Source: Geobacter sp. SVR (GTDB lineage Bacteria > Desulfobacterota > Desulfuromonadia > Geobacterales > Pseudopelobacteraceae). Taken from it: a DNA stretch of 64,000 nt. The DNA is taken from assembly GCF_016865365.1 (NCBI RefSeq), contig NZ_AP024469.1:921001-985000 (forward strand), read 5' to 3'. Shown piece by piece: positions 61,713-64,000 of this stretch. The notes below the pieces were generated by a model. The model was given only the letters and a program-made list of their open reading frames with translations. It made no database searches and was not told where the DNA came from. Numbering within the stretch: the first letter of the stretch is position 1; each line of letters starts with the position of its first letter. The position numbers and the translations under genes were made by a program.

Positions 61713-63848
61713 CTAATCCTTCAGTTGCCCGGCCAGGAGTTCCACCGTGTGCCGCACGGTGATGTCCGCACCGTCCTGGTCCAGTCCACCCCTGATCTGC
61801 AGCACACAGCCGGGGCAGTCCATGGCGACCAGCGGCGCGCCGGTCTCCTTGATGTTGTGCAGTTTGCGTTTCAGGATCGGGGCCGAGATCTCGGGCAGCT
61901 TGAGCGAATAGGAGCCCCCCATGCCGCAGCACATGTCGCACTCGAACATCTCGGTCACCTGGTAGCCTGCCTTGCCGAGCAATTCCCGCGGCTGCTCTGA
62001 CACATTCAGGGTCCGTTTGAGGTGGCAGGAGTCGTGATAGGTGAGCGTGCCCAACCGCTGCCCCTCCTTCAGTGACAAACGCCCTTCGTCCACCAGGCGC
62101 TTGGCCAGCGTCGAAAAATCGATGGTTTTGGCAGCCAACTCCCTGGCCTTGGGCATCCACTCGGTCTGGCCCAGGCTTTCGAAGGTGCTGACGAATTCAT
62201 GCGCCAGCGCCACGGTGCAGGTCGGGCAGGCCGACACCACGTATGCGGCATCAACGCCGAGCAGCGCCTTGATATTGTCGATGGCGTTTTTCTCGGCTAC
62301 CTCGTAAGCCCCGCTGTAGCGGGCGGGGGCACCGCAGCAGGTCTGCTCCTCCGGAAAGAGTACCTCGATGCCGGCCTTGTTGAGCAGCCGCACCAGCGCC
62401 TCACCCATCTCCGGATAGGCGAAGTCGATCAGGCAGCCGGCGTAGAAAACCGCCTTTTCTGCGCATTGGGGCTGTTTGATGTCGTTGAAGCGGTCCCGGA
62501 ACGGTTCCGCGGCGATGGCGGGCAGACTGCGGCCGTCGGTCATATCGGAAAGGAACAGTGGCAGGTGGCGCAGGAATTTGCCGGATGTGAAGGGCTTGGC
62601 AGCCACCGAGGCGGCCCGCAGCATGCCGTGGAAGAGCTTGCGGTTGTTCACCACGCCGTAGATGGCCTTCTGGATCAGCGGGACACCCTGTTCCTTCACC
62701 AGCCGGCGCCTGATCTCCATGATCATCTCGGGGATGTCCAGCTTGCCGGGGCAGATTTCCTTACAGTTGCCGCACTGGATGCAGAGCCCCTGGATGTCCT
62801 CGGAATTCTGCAACTCCTCGAACCAGGCAGTCAGGATCGTGCCGATGCCGCCGGTATAGATGCTGCCGAAGACATGGCCCCCCACCAGGCGGAAGATCGG
62901 GCAGACATTCAGGCAGGAGCCGCAGCGGATGCATTGCAGGGCCTGCTTGAACTTGGGGTCATCGGCCATTTCGGAGCGACGGTTGTCCATCAGGATGATG
63001 TGCAGGTCCTTGGGCAATCCGTCGGTATTCTCTCCCGGGCCGGTGATGATCGAAACGTAGCTGGTCAGCAGCTGCGCCGTGGCGCTGCGCGGCAGGGCAG
63101 TCAGGATCGGAGCCACGTCCTCGAATTTCTCCACGAACTTTTCGATGCCGACCAGGGCGATGTGAATCCGCGGCAGGGTGGTCACCATGCGGGCGTTGCC
63201 CTCGTTGGTCACCAGCACGATGCTGCCGGTTTCGGCTACGGCCAGGTTGGCGCCGGTAATGCCCATGTCGGCTGCCAGGAACTTGGAGCGCAGCTCGTTG
63301 CGGGCCACCTCCACCAGGCGCGGGATGTCGGTGGTCAGGCGCTCGTTGACCTCCTTGCTGAAGAGATCGGAAACCTCCTCCTTGGTCATGTGAATGGCGG
63401 GCATGACCATGTGGGACGGTTTCTGGCCCGCCAGCTGAATGATCCATTCCCCCAGGTCGGTTTCACCCACCGTGATCCCGTTTTTCTCCAGGTACGCGTT
63501 GAGGTGGATTTCCTCACTGGCCATGGACTTGGATTTGACCACGGTTTTGACGTCGTTCTCGCGGGCCACCTTGAGGATGTAGGCCTTGACCTCTTCCGGG
63601 TCGGTGGTCCGGAATACCTTGGCGCCCAGGGACTCGGCATTGCGGGTAAAGGCATCGGCCATCAGGTCCAGGTGCGAGGCGGCAAAGGATTTGCGCTCGG
63701 CGATGATCGTGCGCAACGCCTCGAAGTCGATGCCCTCATAGGCCTTGGCACGATTGACCTTGTACGCCTCCGAGAATTTGCCCAGCGCTCCGGTCAGGTT
63801 GGCGTCGTTGACAGCCCGCTCGATGGACTCCTTGAATTCCTTTTTCAT
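61713..63848 (-). CDS. fused LldF/LldE-like iron-sulfur protein for lactate oxidation
   Basis: A 711-aa protein that joins two usually separate subunits of the LutABC/LldEFG lactate dehydrogenase complex. The N-terminal LutB/LldF part (about residues 1-430) includes GANLAVAETGSIVLVTNEGNARM and two 4Fe-4S motifs, CIRCGSCLNVCP and CIQCGNCKEICP. The C-terminal LutA/LldE part (about 465-711) carries two CCG domains (CCGAPARYSG and CCGMGGSYSL) for a further FeS cluster. It oxidises L-lactate to pyruvate in the cytoplasm and passes electrons on. It overlaps the LutC-like gene by 4 nt. Confidence 0.9.
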   Translation of the reverse strand: MKKEFKESIERAVNDANLTGALGKFSEAYKVNRAKAYEGIDFEALRTIIAERKSFAASHLDLMADAFTRNAESLGAKVFRTTDPEEVKAYILKVARENDVKTVVKSKSMASEEIHLNAYLEKNGITVGETDLGEWIIQLAGQKPSHMVMPAIHMTKEEVSDLFSKEVNERLTTDIPRLVEVARNELRSKFLAADMGITGANLAVAETGSIVLVTNEGNARMVTTLPRIHIALVGIEKFVEKFEDVAPILTALPRSATAQLLTSYVSIITGPGENTDGLPKDLHIILMDNRRSEMADDPKFKQALQCIRCGSCLNVCPIFRLVGGHVFGSIYTGGIGTILTAWFEELQNSEDIQGLCIQCGNCKEICPGKLDIPEMIMEIRRRLVKEQGVPLIQKAIYGVVNNRKLFHGMLRAASVAAKPFTSGKFLRHLPLFLSDMTDGRSLPAIAAEPFRDRFNDIKQPQCAEKAVFYAGCLIDFAYPEMGEALVRLLNKAGIEVLFPEEQTCCGAPARYSGAYEVAEKNAIDNIKALLGVDAAYVVSACPTCTVALAHEFVSTFESLGQTEWMPKARELAAKTIDFSTLAKRLVDEGRLSLKEGQRLGTLTYHDSCHLKRTLNVSEQPRELLGKAGYQVTEMFECDMCCGMGGSYSLKLPEISAPILKRKLHNIKETGAPLVAMDCPGCVLQIRGGLDQDGADITVRHTVELLAGQLKD

Positions 63849-64000
63849 TGTTCTGCTCCCTCCGTTTCGTCGGCACAGACGATAACCAGTCTCTTGGGGC
63901 CGTGCACGCCGATGGTCAGCACCCGCTCGATATCAGCCGTACGGCTCGGGCCGGTAATAAACGCTATGTAGCGACTGGTGGCCGGAGTGATCCGGGTAAA
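63845..64000 (-). CDS. LutC/LldG-like protein (partial, 3' end)
   Basis: The C-terminal 51 residues of a LutC/LldG (LUD domain) subunit are visible, including the signature AFITGPSRTADIERVLTIGVHGPKRLVIV and the stop codon TGA overlapping the next ATG (ATGA). The rest lies beyond the right edge. It forms an operon with the fused LldF/LldE protein and is expected to be part of the lactate-oxidising complex. Confidence 0.9.
   Translation of the reverse strand, partial: FTRITPATSRYIAFITGPSRTADIERVLTIGVHGPKRLVIVCADETEGAEQ

Overview
The window is 64 kb of GC-rich bacterial chromosome. Gene content and order point to a deltaproteobacterium of the Geobacter/Pelobacter/Trichlorobacter group (Desulfuromonadales/Geobacterales). 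The indicators are an rpsU-yqeY-cvpA-dnaG-rpoD cluster, a rho-rpmE-thyX-DUF1385-prfA cluster, a multihaem c-type cytochrome, a fused LldF/LldE-like lactate oxidation protein, a bacteriohemerythrin-tailed chemoreceptor, and many short palindromic intergenic repeats. This placement is inferred from gene content; no database was searched. No tRNA, rRNA, CRISPR array, integrase or complete insertion sequence was seen.

Layout. 0-3.1 kb: an adenosine-specific-kinase family protein and a coupled NAD-salvage pair (pncB-pncA). 3.4-6.4 kb: a LysR regulator divergent from a methyltransferase and an MFS exporter. 6.4-12 kb: a tandem-ACT protein, a class A penicillin-binding protein, a Big2-repeat lipoprotein and an outer-membrane barrel. 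12-14 kb: a TetR regulator and a YhdH/AcuI-type oxidoreductase, with two matching operators. 14.2-21.2 kb: a YceI protein, a truncated response regulator, a large sensor kinase with its REC-GGDEF-EAL partner, a hotdog thioesterase and two tiny genes. 21.4-25.2 kb: a hydrolase, a THUMP protein, a CsbD-like protein, glycerate kinase and a GreA/B-like protein. 25.2-32.6 kb: an ABC transporter without a binding protein, a candidate ncRNA, a cytochrome and LysR/CidA/LrgB. 32.9-36.6 kb: rdgC-like, obg and proB. 36.7-48.9 kb: a long leftward block running glyQ-glyS-chemoreceptor-hisHAFE-rpsU-yqeY-cvpA-dnaG-rpoD. 49.7-54.5 kb: the rho-to-prfA cluster. 54.7-61.7 kb: mgtC, a three-gene kinase/lipoprotein/sigma54-regulator operon and a TSUP permease. 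61.7-64 kb: the lactate-utilisation operon, which runs off the window edge.

Most of the window is housekeeping. The items most worth a second look are: (a) a family of ~175-bp elements with long imperfect terminal inverted repeats, in two full copies and one solo end; (b) a dnaG gene whose 3' third has a sharply lower GC content; (c) a ~200-nt candidate structured RNA with its own promoter-like sequence and terminator; (d) a QseE-G-F-like operon whose lipoprotein carries four tandem ~97-aa repeats; (e) a chemoreceptor-hemerythrin gene coupled by a 4-nt overlap to hisH; and (f) a TetR/AcuI-type module with two identical palindromic operators.
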